Positions 1 to 14,585 of a DNA stretch of 64,000 bases are shown here, piece by piece. The notes under the pieces are model-generated. The model saw only the letters and a program-made list of their open reading frames with translations. It made no database searches and was not told the origin of the DNA. Each line of letters starts with the position of its first letter. Positions within the stretch are counted from its first letter, which is position 1. The stretch spans positions 24,665,021 to 24,729,020 of the forward strand of contig JARCOQ010000008.1 in NCBI GenBank assembly GCA_029207755.1. The letters are read 5' to 3'. This DNA comes from Chamaea fasciata. Lineage: Eukaryota > Chordata > Aves > Passeriformes > Sylviidae. Position numbers and translations under genes: made by a program.

Positions 1-3000
1 TTAATCTGAATTCAGTTTCACATAGAGTAGCTAAATCATAGTAGGCCAACTCAATATAGAGCATCCCTCCTTTAAGTTTGCCTTCTCATTTGCAGGGAGA
101 ATGCTGCTCATTTTGAACAAGGAGCATTTCAATTCCCAGCAAATGTCTTGCATTGAAACTTCTATAGATAAAACTAATCCAGAGCATATACACATCATTA
201 ATTCCTGAGAGTCCCTCAGCTTCCAGACTCAGCAGCCTCTCATCATGCCTAATCCAGCAAATCCCAGATGAATTCAGTAAACTCCTGGTTATCTTGCTGA
301 TGTGAAAGCACACCAGTAGATTTCACCAGGAGATGCCAACAGCATTGCTCCACTGCAGCAGCTTATGGATGGTATCAGGAGACAAAATAAGCATCTATTC
401 TGGAACCCACCATTTCACTGTTATGTTTACTGTTAGGGTGCTTTGTCACCCAGAACAGCTCTTCCAAAAGCAAAGAAATGCTGTCCATTTGAACATACAC
501 AAAATATTAAAAAATATTTCTTTTACACTGAAGGGGTCATAGTCTGGTCTGGTCTCTCCGTGGCCTAGTCTGAACAACCAAACCCAACCCACACACCACT
601 GAGGACACTGTTGCTGTATTCCTTTGATCCCAGCAGCAGTAGGAACTAATTTTACCTTCAGAACCTACTTTTAGATGAGCTTTACAAATGTTTTTAACAA
701 ACAAGGATCAGAAACAACTTTAGACACACATGAACAAACCACTGAAAGCTAAAGAGCATTTGATACTCCAAACCCCGGCATGCAGCATGGGGAGGTCTCA
801 CTTGACATGCCATATTCTACTCCTTCTAAGGGCAATACTGAGCTTCTCAGGACAAGGCCGTGACCAGAAGCCTCGGACCTCAACTGATATTTCTCACTGA
901 CAGAAGCTGAAACACTCTTTTTCGATGTATCGTGAGTGCTCTGCCTCCAGCTCTCCACTCCCTGGTGAGTTTGGATGAAGACCACCCCCAGACTCAGCAC
1001 CCACAAACTGCATCACAGTGAGCACACTGGAGAAAAACATGTGTGTAGGGCAAAATAAAACTCCAGTCCTTCTCTCCAAAACCCTGCACAGGACCAACAT
1101 CACCAGCAGCAGCAGCTGTAGCCTGACCATGCTTTACTTGGTGCCACAGAGCCATCAGCCATGGGAGCCCAGGGAGCCAGCACAGCCCTTCTGCCATGGT
1201 GCAGTGGGATCATCCCATCCAGCCACAGCAATGCACAGAGACATTTTGGTGCACACAGGGGATACAAGTGGCTGTGTGTCCGTCTGGGCATGCAAACTGG
1301 TAATTTCCTGTCAGCCATTAAAGAAAGAACAGAGATGTGACAGCACAAAAGCCGCCAAAACTATGTTCAACAAAGAAATTGCCATAATCATTCTCAGATA
1401 TACTTTGAGTCAAATCCAGCTGCAGGCAAGGATTATGGAAAGGCTCCCACTGCCCTTCTGGGAGCTGCATATGATCTTCAAGTAGATGCACTTGCACAGG
1501 GCACAGCTAGTTCAGTGCAAGGTTGGTGTTGTTCAGTGAGTTTGCGAGCTCAGCTAGTGAAGCCAAAGGGTTTGCAATTTCCATAAAGCAAGTTTTTTCA
1601 CTTGCTCTTTAAGGTCTTAAAGACACACAGAGAAAAGAATAGAAGCCAACAAACAAAAACCCAACCACAACACTAACAAAAAAAATACACAATAAAACCC
1701 TCCTACATTAAAGCACAAAACTTTATGGAATACAATGGACTAATACAACCATCATTTATATGGAGGAATGATGAATAGTCACAGCATTTGCCTTTGTTTT
1801 TCTTGTTGATTACGTATCTAACTTAGATTCTTACTGTTGACAGAATTGCAAGTCCTAAAATCTACAGGACGACAAGTATCTACCTAGGGTCAGTGCACAC
1901 AGCTACCCTGGCCAAGCTGTTCAGATTTAATGATTATTCTAATGGTAGAATTTTGTCAGAGAAACTACAGTTTCAGTTTTAAAAAACGTAAGAAATTAAC
2001 TGTGAACTGCAGCACACAAAGTTAGCTAATAGCTGTCAAAGAACAAAAATGTACCAAAAAAAAAACCTACAAAAAAAACCCCACACACACACACAAAAAA
2101 AAAACCCCACAAAAACCCAAACAAAACCTAAACATTTTCACCAGTAACATCTTTCAGAAGATCATGATTCCAGCAAAGCGATACAGCCAGTAAGTGACAG
2201 AAGGAAACTGTACCAAAAAAACCCACCCAAACTGTTTTCTGTAATTTTTGTGACTTTACATTAGATAACTTTTCACAATCAGAAACAGCAGTGACATACT
2301 TCAAACTTTTTCCATTTTGGTCTGAAAATTGTGAATTGTAGTAAAGACTTTTAACAAAAGGAGAACCTGCAAAAATTGAGACAAAATGCAACTAAATGCT
2401 TGGCTATATTATAAAACTGGCTTTGCCCGTAAAAGTGTTGTTTCAGCAAGAAAAAGAAAAGATAGTAAGACATTTACTCCGGCTACTGGAAAATACAGAT
2501 GTTAGTCCTAGATCATATCCTGTTACAAACAAAAGCTAAGGGAGGGGAAAAACTTTAGAAAAGTATTGGAGTCACAACAACTTTTTCACAAAGACAGAGA
2601 GAAGCAACTTGAATATAAATAAGTGTCCAAAATAGGTCAGCACTCTTTTCCTGGCCACTGAAGTCTGACACTTTTCACTTGAGGTTATCCTGGAGGGCGG
2701 TGGCACACGCAGCGCAGGGAGCGAGGCCGGTGAGGGCAGACGCGGCTCCGCGCTCGGCGGCAGCCCCGGCCCAGCCCCGCAGGGAGCGCGGCCGGGCCCT
2801 GCCGCTGCCCACACGCTTTGTGGGTGTCCAACCTGACCTCACCCCCCTCCAGGAGTCAGGAAATGCTCCCTGTCCACAGTTTCGACCTCCTCAAACGAGA
2901 AGTGCCATAAGAGACCGGGTGTTTTCCGCAGCCCCTACAAAGACCCACCAGCTCCGTGCATTCAGCTGCAGCATCCCAGGCACTGCGTGGCAGGAAGCTG

Positions 3001-6000
3001 CTCTCTGGGCCAGCACAGGATTGGGCCCTGCACCAGCCAGCTGTGGTGTGTGGGCTAAGCCACTGCCTTCCCACCAAAGGTTACACTCCCTTAAACCAAT
3101 GCAGAAAGAAGTTTTAGACCTAAAAATCAGGTGATGAGGTGCAGAGCATGCACCTCAGCTGCTCTGCCACTGCTTCCATGGGAAAGCTGGTAGGAGCATC
3201 AGGCTGCAGGAGAGACACAGGTTCTGTCTCCCTCTTGAAGGAAAAAAAACCCCGAACAAGTTATTTCTACAGCACTGAGAGGCAAGCCTGCCAGTCCAGC
3301 CTCGGCAGCATTCCTGTCTAGCTCGGCTTGTTTACCACCAATAAAAAGCCCATTAGTTGCACAATGCGCCTGTTGAAAATAACTCAAAAAAATCATCACT
3401 GGCAAATTAGTAAGACATTAGGACATGCAGACACCTCAGCATGGTATTATGGAAACCACCGAGGAGTCAGACTTCTCGAGGAGCTTTTCCCAAGGAAGAC
3501 AATTCCAAAGATTTCTCTCCCTCTGTGGGCCCATCTAACTTTGAAGGGCTCAGGACCAAAATGCAGAACTCATCCAGTCAACTGATCCAGGGTCTCCAAC
3601 CAAGTGACTTCCAGAGAAAATAAATTTACCAGGCTCAAATGCTGCTGGTTTACACTAACAAAAGCACAAGGTCCCCCCTCACAAGGGGCAGCCAGCAGAG
3701 AAGGCTGCAATGGCTTGAGGCATCCCCAAAACTTCACACCCCTGACCAGGGTCTCATCCAGAAGCAGCAACAGCTGCTGACTCAGCACACTCCCCTCCCC
3801 AGCCATCAGGAACCCTGCTTTAAAAGCACTGCTCATGTAAAGCCAAAAGGAGGCATGGGGTGAATCACAAGCTGCCTTCTTTTAAGGACTAGTCACATAA
3901 CTGCTGAATAAAAAATAACCAGCTCCCAGCCCAGTCCCTGACCATTCTGCAACACAAACACAAAATCTATCTTTGCTACCTGCCACACACACCATTGCTC
4001 TCGTTAAGCCCACAGCAGCACAGCTCAGACCTTGCAGGCAAGGCTTACAGTGCCTCTTCTCACCACTACCTCCAAATTTGTTCAATTCAGGGGTCACTCC
4101 AAAGCTAACCCCAGGGTTCAGGCAGTGCAAAGTGGAGGCCTGCCTGGCTTCTCACACGCCTCTTCAAGCACCCAAAACCCAGGGCACAAGGGCGAAGGTA
4201 GAGCAAGTTCAGAAAGGTGGATTCCCCTGTGGATTTTGGGAAGAGCTGAGGATTTTTCCAGTACGGTCCCTCTCAGCAAACTCCTCTAGATGCTGAGCAA
4301 CTCCAGGAGCTGCTTTAAACTCAAGAGTAATACTGCTTTTCCTCTTGAGTCCAGCCAATTTACAGGGAGGCTACCCGAGGGGAATAGCCCAAATCCATAG
4401 CATCTCCACCAACCTCAGCATTAACTACCTAGGGAAAACCTGAACGCACCACTTTGCAAGGATGTAACCTGATTTCCTGTGTCTCTGTAAAACAGTGGGG
4501 TGTCTGTGACTGCTCTGCAATTTCTGCCTTTCCTCCATGTGAGCACCTGTGTGAGCCTGGCCATCCCTCTCCTCAGCCCCTCAAGAAGCAGCTCCTTTGG
4601 GAACATGCCAAGCAGAGATATGTGTCGATGACACTGCATTTGTGAAACAGGATAAGGATTCTCTTCTGCTGACAAGGGGATAAGAGGGGATTTCAAGAAC
4701 AGCAACAAATATCCAAAGTGGTGATTTAACTTTTCACAACAGAAAACTTTCTCTTCCCATGCCCAAAAAAAGAGAGAATGTATTTTTCTGATAATGCACT
4801 CAAACCTCCAGATTTGTATGAATGAAAATGGGGTCACACAAGCAGGTGAACAAGCACTGAGCTAAAGCCTGGGTGGAAGTATAACCTCCTGATATAAGAA
4901 GCAAAAACATCGATCACCACAGAGGTTCCCCAGTATCTGCATTACCTATGTGACAAAAAATTCTGCTACAGAGCCCTGAACACCAAAAATTCCCAGGCAA
5001 GACCCAAACATCACATCAGAAACATCCCCCATCACCAGACTGGAGGATGACAGCTAACTGACTTACATCCAAGAGAAGAGCTCCTCTCAGCCCAGGAAGG
5101 AGAAACTAACAACCAAATCCCCTCCCACCTAATATAAATTCAATGGGGACTTGATGAAGACAACAGAGTAAGAACTACAAATAAATTAGTACCCAGTGTT
5201 TTGGTTGGGATGATAAAAGATGCTTGGTGATCAACTGTGATCACCTCTATCTGAAAATGGGTGGGAACTACTCTCCTCTCAGGGTCTCTGTTTCTGAAAC
5301 CTGCATTATGATTTTAAAGCTGCACTTAGGAACAGTTTTCCTACTGCCAATAAGCCCCTTCCACAATGGTTAAACTAGTAACTCCAGCAAGGTTACAGAA
5401 AGAAAGAACTTAACCTATTGAGGTTCCTACCAGATACATTTTTTAACAAATAACAAAGGAGGTTGCTTAAAACCACACATTGAAGTGGCCAGTGACCCAC
5501 TCTGCTCATCCCTACTGCATCTAATACATCCAAAACAGTTTTGGGGGAGAGAGCAGAGAGGTGACTCCACTCCAGCAGATCTCACACCAGATAAGAGTAT
5601 CACAATTGTCTGTGCCCTGGTGGTGCCAGGCAGCATGCCAGCACAAACAGCGTGCAGGTGCTCCGGTTGCTTCGACAGCATCACAACCACATCCGAGGGA
5701 TGGACCTGGGCCATGCCCTGCCAGCCGAGCCACACACGACCATCTCTGGTGCTCATGGCCACGGAAACTGAGCTTTGGTTTGCCCTTGTTAGGCTGGTTT
5801 GAGGTGCAGGGCCAGCACAGGGGACGTGGCTGGGGGTGCAATCCCCAGGAGTCTGCAATAAAGGAGATCTGTGTGGCTGGCGAGTGTGAGGTCTTCTGGG
5901 AACAGCCCTTTTACTGGGCTCCAGATGCTGTGGAGTGATTGCTTATATGAAGGCGGGGGAGGCCTCTTTACTGTTTCTCATTTCCTCTTTTTTTTTTTGC

Positions 6001-8160
6001 TCCCCCCGCCCCCCCCCATTTCCTGGTTTTGTTCAGAAGCACAAGAGAGTCATTCATCATTTTTCTTCCAGCACAAGGAGCGCTCTCACCTCCCCCTCAC
6101 CCCTAAATCCCTCCCCACCAGGAAAGGGCACACGTTCTCCAGCCAAAAAGGCTCGCAGCAGGGAAGGCAAAGCTCCCCAGCTCCTGCAAGCAGCTCCGGC
6201 ACAAAGGGCCACATTCTCAGCTGGGCTCGGTGGGTGCCAGCCCCCAAAGGGGGAAGGCCAGAACTCAGCGGCAGCAGAAATGCTAAGTCAGAGAACGGAT
6301 ATCAGCGGAGGAGGAGAGCAATTTGCACCGGCTGGAATTACGATGCAAAGCAGAGAGGAATTACATGCTGAGACGACAGACAGCACCTCAGGTAATTGGA
6401 GAAAAAGAGCCAAGACATAAAGGTCTACATATGTCTCAGCCTACATGCCATAATGGTCACTTGACTCACTGAAACCAGGGAAAACCTTCCTTGTGGACTT
6501 GGCCTCCCCACCCTCTGAAAAGTGGATGGTCACTGGTCCAAGTGCAGTCCAAGGACTGGACTGGCACCACTTTACAAGCCACCAGCTCTAGGTTTGGGAT
6601 GGGCTTCCACGAAAGCCCTGTTCAGTTTGCAGGAAGGGAGAAAGGGGGTGGCTATAGATGCAGACATTTAACCCATCCAGAGGGCCGACATCACCCCCAG
6701 GAAAACTTCATTGGAGGACTCTGCTCCAAAGTCCACTTTGGTTCTCAGTCACACTGCTCCTTCCACAGCTTCTTGATGGCTTCTCCTTGCCCCACCTTGG
6801 AGAGAGAGTGCAGGATGAAAACATCTCAGAATAGCTGTAACAGAGAAGAGGATCTCTCTCAGAATGCCCTTAAGAAAGAGAGCGAGTAGAAAACCCCAAA
6901 TTCTTGCACAGATTTTTATAAATGAACTGTGCATTTTCATGAAAAGCAGGACAGTGCAAACACCTGGGGTGTGTTTGGGGCTGTTTGGTTTGGCTGATGA
7001 CCTGGAAAAGAAAAGGAACTAAAACTGGACATACGGAAAACATTCCAGGTTTTGGTTTTGTTTGGGTTTAACCACAGCAGTAACAGCAATCAAGTCAAAA
7101 AGGCTGGCTTATGGTCAAACCCAAGGCTTCTTTTTGGTCCTTTTAGAAGGAAAAAAAATAGAAGACTGTGGTCAGTTCTGGGGCCAGTTGGGTGGAGGGA
7201 GCCTGTATGCCAGCAGCTCCACCAAGGAGGTACGTTTATGGCCCAATTTCAGCAAGAACTGGAAGAGAAATGACAACACAAGCCACCAAGAGCCTGGCCA
7301 TCTGGGACTAGTCTTCCACACCCACTGAACCAGAGATCCCACTGGCTCCTGCAGATGCTGCTCAGGAGGTTCATCGAGCCCAGGGGGATCACTGTGCTCC
7401 TCCAGGCTCTCCCCTAAACACCAGCTGCTTATGCCAACTGAAATGTCAGCGGTTTGCAGAACCCATGTGTTACAGTGTGGGAGCCCAGACAGCCTGGGTT
7501 CACCTCTCAGGCATAGGAAGAGTTTGGGGTGACTTTTCACACGCCCTGGGTCACTGGTGGCATGTTCCTTGGCATTGCTTTTGAGAGTGTGGATGTTCAC
7601 TCCTTTTTCTTTCTTTAAAGATGCTCAAATGGTGAACTTCTTTAGCTGCTGGTCTCCCGAAATATCTTTGCAAGCTTGTTTTGAGGTTCCTTTGTGTTCC
7701 CAAGGAGAAATGTCAATATTTCGAAGTTACCAGAATAAAACCTTAGTTTTACCTTTTGGTTTTTCTTTCAAATGGTTTGGCAGGCAACCCAAAAGGATCA
7801 GTCCCAAGCAGGAACCAACACATGGATTCCATCATACTCCAAAGCCAGAGTGTCGCCTCCACAGCTCGCAGACATGCTTGTGCAGAGCTCTGCCCTGACC
7901 CTCCCAACCTGGCAGGAGCACTTCTTGACGGCTCTTGTCGCTGGATCAGTGAATGGCAGGTTTCAGCAGGTCCTCACTGAGCCAGAGAGGTCACAATAAT
8001 CCTGCTAGCACCCTGCTGAAAATATGCAAAGTAAATATGAGACCAAGCATGGGGAGAGAAAATGAGGCTGGCAGAAGCGCAGCAAGAACACAAGAGGAAG
8101 AAAGAAAGCAAGTCGTTGACCAAAAGAAAAGATGCAATGGGGAAAAAGTACAGGGTTCTA

Positions 8161-8195
8161 GAGAAAAAAAAAAAAAGAAAAAAAAAAAAAAAAGG
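8161..8195. repeat. Poly(A) tract in a purine-rich stretch
   Basis: A nearly pure A run with single G interruptions sits at the end of a purine-rich plus-strand stretch (about 8040-8220). It may be a retroposon tail, but I could not define the body of an element next to it. Confidence 0.8.
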
Positions 8196-9875
8196 CAGCT
8201 AAGGAAGAGGGTAAGAGAGACTGGGATGAGCATGCTGCCCTGAATGCACGTGGTCAGCATGGGTATAATGATGCATATTTTCTTCTTGGCGCTAAGGGGA
8301 TCCCAGAGGGCCCACAAAAGTCTTTTGCAAGTCAAAGAACCAAGCTCTTGACTCGCTCCCAGGTGGAGCAGCTGCTGAGTCATTCCTTACCCATCAGGCT
8401 CTCATCGCACAAAAATCCATACTTCTGCTATTGCAAACAGTATTAAAAGAAATTTTAAAAAATCCCAGGGAATTTTGCATTGGAGCCTTTTCAGTGTTTT
8501 TCCCACCCTGGCATCTTCAAACTAGGCAACATGTGGTGCCGTCATCGTTTTTGTAGTGCTCCTCACTGGAGCAACTAGCAAGCTGTTAAGTCTAAGGAAC
8601 TTACTGTCCTAAGGTACAGTCCCACTACTGAATCTTCCAGGACCAAAGGATAAGCACGCCCAAGAACAACACACTCAGCTGTACCTGCCTCAGTTTCCTT
8701 GACTCCCAGGTGGAGCTTTTACTGTGCAGCAGAGGCCAAACAGCCAGTCTGTGCCCGGGGGCTGCAGAACCACAGTCGGGGAGGAATGAGATTAATTACA
8801 TGAATAACAAAAAGCCGGATGCCAGCCACCAGCCCCCACCCCACACAGCTCAGCAGGATGCAGAAGGGAAGCAAGCAGCTCAAAACCCAGAAGAGCTCCC
8901 AAATGAGGCCAGTCTTATCCTATTCCAGCTACAGACCTGCATCTTGGCCTTCACAAGGGCCAAGAAAAGCCCTGCGCATTTTCTTTAGAAAGAAGCACAA
9001 CAGTGAAAAGACCCCAGTAGGAGAGTTTTCCTTTCAGTCTGACCTGGACCGTCCTGTGCATCCGCCACGAGGGCACAGCCACCGGGAGCCAGCTCACCCG
9101 CTTGGGGAGGAGAAAAGGGAAGTTAATTTTTGCAGCCAAAAGAAAATAGTGAATTCTTTTCAGATGGCAGGAATGTAACCGTGACATTTAGTCACTTGCT
9201 ATTTCTGCTTCCCGGCTATGTCTCTCCACAGGAAAGCCCCTGGACAGAAGCACCCTCCAGGCAGCATTGCAACACATGTGTGCTCAGACTCTGGGGTCTA
9301 ATCCCACTGCGTCAGGTCCTTGGGAAACAGGGGCAGTTTTAGGGAGATTCAGTCTCACTCACCCTGTGCCTTGGCTGCCTTAAACAGATGCATATGTCTG
9401 TCTGGGAAAAGGGCAAACTTGTAATTCTGGCCCAAGGCTGCTCAGAGTCTGACCCCAGCTGAGAACAGCAGAGCTCCACTCTCTCCAGGACGTCAGCCAG
9501 GAGAGGATGGCAGCACAGCCCTGCATTGGGTCCGGTGCTGCATTCAGAGCGGAGGGGAACCAACACCATCTCCCCAGCTCTGAAAATGCAGCCCTTGACC
9601 ACTGACACAATGGAGAAATCACATTTGCCCCAGGCTGAGGTGTGATGATGGGTCACCCCATATGATGGCTTTGAAGCACCCCCAGCCTGACTCTACCATG
9701 GGAGCAACCTCATCTGTGCTGTCCTAGTCCCCGCCAGGCCGTGTCTATGAGTCCTCCAGGCATCGTGCATGCTTCCACAGTCAGAGAAAAGAGAGCAGCC
9801 CAGCTGGGTTTACTCCAGTACAGGGCAGGCTGCACACCTTGCACAAGCCCCAGGTACTAGTGTCAGGCAGTCAGC

Positions 9876-10773
9876 CCAGCCCAGGTCACAATTTCAGAGA
9901 TTTCCGAAGCTCAGCCCAGTGTGCTGCTGCCGGCCTTGCATTGCAGGCTCTTTCTTCCACACAACTTAAAGTCCCATCCATCCACAGCTATTTCTTGGGC
10001 AAAACTTTGGTAACTTCCCTCATCTGATGGGAGTCCACTGCTTCAGCAGCAGAGTTGCAAAATCTTAATGCGGGCTGTGCACAGGTTTGTCAAAATCTGG
10101 TTTGTATGGTAGTGGGCAGCCCATAGTGGGGTGTAAACATTCCCACAGGAGCATTCACGCCACTCAACACTGAGCTTGATATCAGTTCTCAAACACGATG
10201 ATGATGGAAGACAAGCAAGATGCATAATTTAACTGCCAAAAATGCCGTTTCATCACAGGATGCCATGGAGGGGATGTGCATTCAGTTGACTATCCACACA
10301 TAGGCAGGGAAAAGCAAAAGAGAGGAACTAGAAAAAAGTGCACAGCAAAACACAGACTCAGTTAAATATTTATGGGGGCCACTGCATTTCAATTACAAGC
10401 AGTTTTTTAGGTCAGCTGAGACATTTTAGTTCTGCTAGGGCAGATCAGCTCCAGGGGACAGGATACAGCTGACTACGCCAAGCCGGAGGCTCAACCCTCC
10501 TAGCACACCCTGTAACTAAGGATAAAAACAGATCTGGGCAGGGCTGTGCTTCCACTGGGCACAGCCCAAGTGATGGGACCTCCCTTCTCACCACAGCTGA
10601 AGCCTCAAGACACAGGACTGAGGTACACAGACATCACTGTGGGTTTGTTTGCCTCTCCCAGCACTTGAAGCCCCACTGTTGGAAGTCAGGGCAGCTCACC
10701 AAATAAAGAAGATACCTCTGTGAGCAGCCAGCACACCAGGCTGTGCTTTGGAAATCCCTGAAATCGTGGGCTG
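9876..10773. repeat. Imperfect inverted repeat, arms about 50-55 bp (9876-9930 and 10726-10773)
   Basis: The left arm contains cacaatttcagagatttccg and continues to a gtgtgctgctgcc end. The reverse complement of the right arm contains cacgatttcagggatttcca and continues to gtgtgctggctgc. A short dispersed element present in opposite orientation is the simplest reading. Confidence 0.5.
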
Positions 10774-13700
10774 AGCAGTATCTGCAGCATGATGGGTTTC
10801 CATAGCACTGTTCCCACCTCACAAGGCTCACTCTGTATTCTTTTCATAAATTCCCAATTTGTGCACTGCTGGCTGTCAGCTAAGGCCAGATTATGAACAT
10901 GACACACATTCAGCCAGGTTGACCTACTGCCCTGTTGTATCTGCACTGCCCAAGCACTTTCAGTGTGGGCTGAATCTGCAAAGGTCAGTTTCAGCATGTG
11001 CAGGACCAGCCTAATGGCCAGGAGTAAGGTAACAAATCCTTGAAACCAGCGTGATAAAAAAATAAACAGAAAAATGGAGGAAAGCAGTGACTGAAATCCA
11101 CAATAAACATTACTAGAACAACAGCAGCTTTCCAACCATCTGAGATTAGAAGAATCTATGTCTGCATTTGCATTTTTTACTCTTTGTACAGGGCACATTT
11201 TGTTAATGCCGAAAATTCTGTGTTTCAGTCCTTGTTAGCTCATTTGGCCATTGTCCAGGATGAGCGTCACAATTCTGAAGAAGGCTGAGCAGCAACCAAA
11301 CCACTCGGTGCTGTGGGATCTGCAGGAACTTTACCACCTCACTGGTCAGATTGAACTCACTTCATCCAAAAAAAAAACCAAGTCAAGCCTGGGTCACAAA
11401 GTTGGGGCTGAGCAGAAAGGAGAGGTGAGACTCAAAATAAGAACCCCAGTCCAACCACAAGTATCTGAAGCAATGTTCATAAATCAAACACTGGAATGAC
11501 CAGCAAGCAGTACACCTGCCCCTACCAGCAGGGCAAATCTCAAGACAACATCAGCACTTCTAAAAAGGGATTAAAATAAAAGCACACTGAGTCCATGGAC
11601 AACATTTTTTTAAATGTTGAGAGGTGGTAAATTTCTGCAGGCTGACCCCCCACAAACGTAAGCAAGGGAAAGTTTTCAGCTCTGGGCTCCCAAAATATTT
11701 ACTCAGTCTAACATTACTCTGACTATACTCAATCAAACATTTCCAGAGTCCCATGCCACCATAACTCAAGTGCACAGCACCCTTTCACAGGCGTATTTCC
11801 AAGCACTTCACCACCATAAAAGCCAACAGTGTCCTTGCAAGGTAGGAAACCCATTTTAATGGGGAGAGGAGACTGAACGTGTGCAGCCTTCACTGTGCAA
11901 CCTCCAAGGGTAAGATCTGAACACTGCATCAAACTGAAATTGTGGGAGTAGTTACGAAGCCTAGATGAACAGCCTAAATTGAGCAGGGAATAAGAGGCTG
12001 AGAGAAGACTGCATCGTGGAGCAGGCTCGAGTGTTCATGTGGCTGCAACTGATCTAAAACTCAGGTTTAGATCTCATCTGGCCAAAAGTCACAGCTTGGG
12101 AAGCACATCTGGTGGAGGATGTCAGTATACTCTGTGTGTTTCCTCACAAAGGCTTGGAATACCAGTTCTTATTTTTAGTACTATTTCCATCTCTTCATGT
12201 AATGAGTTCAGTGTTTCAGGCAGCCCTAGAGGAGCAGGAAGGACAAGTCCTGTAATAAAACTAATTAATTCATGTGGAATTTCTTGCCACTATTGTGAAA
12301 GTGGACAAATTCCTCACTTCTGAAAAGCTGCCCAAGTGGCCATTAATCTGGCTGTGGTCACAAGCAGGATTCCTGTGGCCTTCTGCAACACCCAACCAGC
12401 CCCCGGGACAGAGCCTGCAGAAACCAAAGTGGATGTTGTTATTTCCTCACACTGACTCCCACAGTCTGAGTTTTACTAGACAAGATAGTTGCTTCAGAGG
12501 GCTCCGTGCCAAATTCCTCCCCATGCCCACAGACCAACCATGCCTCAGTTATGTGCAGAGAGGTCTAGACCTTCCTAGACCTCCGAAGCCAACCCAAAAC
12601 AGGCATTCTGGCTTTATTCAAAGCTCTGTACACCAGTTGCTTTCCACCTGCCCAGGCTTGACCATGCTCACTGCAACAGGTGCTCTGAAGGGAGCAGGGT
12701 TCCAAGTTTTTTTCTGAAGACATCAGAAATTGTATTCCCAGGACCCAGCTGGGTGCATGAGGAAGTTGAGCTTTACAGGTCCCATCTGCAGGCAGTGGGA
12801 AGCTGGGCTCCTCTGCAGAGAAATTCCAGGCAAGAATCTAATCAACCAAAATCCCTCAATAATGCACAAGAATTAATGGAATCTGAAAGCTTGGGGTGAC
12901 AGGGTCTGTGGGGTCTGGCAAGGAAAAAACAGAGAGAATACACTGATTTTAGTTACTAAAATCAACAACAACAAAATGACTCAGAATTCCCACAGAGAGC
13001 TGACCAGTAAGAAGGCACCATTTTGCCAGAGTCTCACTTTTTTCTCCCAGTTCCAGAGTGCTCTTTAAATGCAGTGATGAATTGGTGGGTTAGCCTCTAA
13101 TTAGTACCTGTACTGCTGACCCAGCATCCTGTCCCAGGAATGGCAATATTCCCTAAACACCACTCGAAAACCAAATCTTCTGTTCCAAATGATCCCTGTA
13201 ATGGTAACAACTTGGATTTCTGCCTAAACAAAATCCTGCCCAAACCACCCCTGCAGAAGCCATGGCAGAAGTGCTGTTCATGATAGGGTGCCTCAGAAAT
13301 GGGACCCTACCATGGGCCAGCCCTTGCCCTAGGCCTTCTCATCCCAGTTTCCATCTTGGCAGATTATTTACTTGTTCATTCACATCACAGTCGGATCAAG
13401 ATGGTCCAGTAGTGGTATCGCTGTCATTCTATTTACCAAGCTCAGATGAAGTTCAAACAAAAAGAAAGGGCTCCCTACACATAACAGACCCTATCAAAAT
13501 CATGGCCCTTAGTTAGTGCTGGGTACCATGCTAGAAGAATGACTGTTGGAGCTCAGTAGTGCAGAGAGAAAAGGTTCCAGAAAACGAATATTGTCCTCGA
13601 TCATCTGGATGAAGAGATGCCTTTTCAGAGCCTGGGACAGAGCCTGGAACAGTTCTACCAACCTTCAGAAAGTAGTGATAAGACTCATTATAGTGCCATC

Positions 13701-14585
13701 ACTCACCTTTTCCTCACACTGGTTCAGCTGCAAAGCTAGAATAGCAAAGCAGCTACTGAGCAGTGTCCCCATGTAGCAAGATATGATTCACCAATAAAAC
13801 TGGAATTTGTTTTTCGCACAGGCACTGCAGAGTGAATAAGGAGGATGAGGAGGAACTAAAAACAGCCACGGAAAGTCCCAGGGCTGTTGGGTCAGCTTCA
13901 CTGAAAAGAGAAACACCATGGTGGCTCTAGCCTTCACACCAAGCCCTCCCAGCAGCCAGGTCCCAAAGGACACAAACCAGGCACCCTGGAGACCCTCTGA
14001 GGCACATGTCCTGGATTGTCCACAGCCTTGGTAGCTACAGTTGTAGTCAGGGCTAGGAGGAAGACCCCCAGCACCATCTCTGGGCTCCAAAAGTGAGAAG
14101 ATGGAGCCTCATGCCAGCCACTCATCCTGCTTCTCCTCTTCATGCCACTCCTCTTCACTAAACCTGAGTTTTTCTCCCCATTTCTGCTTGTTTTTGAAGA
14201 GCCAGAGGGAGGTGATCCCCTGGAAGCAATGGGAGAGGAGGGAGAACACTCCTCTGGATCAATCTGCAGCCAAATGGCGTGCTGAGCACTGCAGACAAAA
14301 CTTCCTGGGCTCAAACAGCAAATGACCCAACACAACTTTCCACATACAAAAAAAATTTGTCAGATTCTGCCCAGTTTCATGGGACCAAAATGTGGGAATT
14401 CTTAAATACAAGGCACTCCCTACTCCTTACTGGTCACACTAAGGACACACACCTGATCTTTGAAAGTACCAGAAAGGTTTTAAAGGAAACTCAAAACCAC
14501 AAAAACACTTTCAGCAACTCACCAGTCACCTCAGACTGAGCAGCAAGCACTCTTGAAGAAATGGCTGTCAGATGCTCACCCTTTT

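Noticed and set aside
2690..2820. Short GC-rich patch that could be a CpG island
   Set aside because: Only about 130 bp, with no promoter motifs or exon beside it; too small to call.
7953..8243. Lysine-rich plus-strand frame
   Set aside because: It is the translation of a purine/poly(A) tract.
10686..11198. Minus-strand frame of about 170 codons
   Set aside because: No recognisable family, and it overlaps the short inverted repeat arm. A chance frame is most likely.
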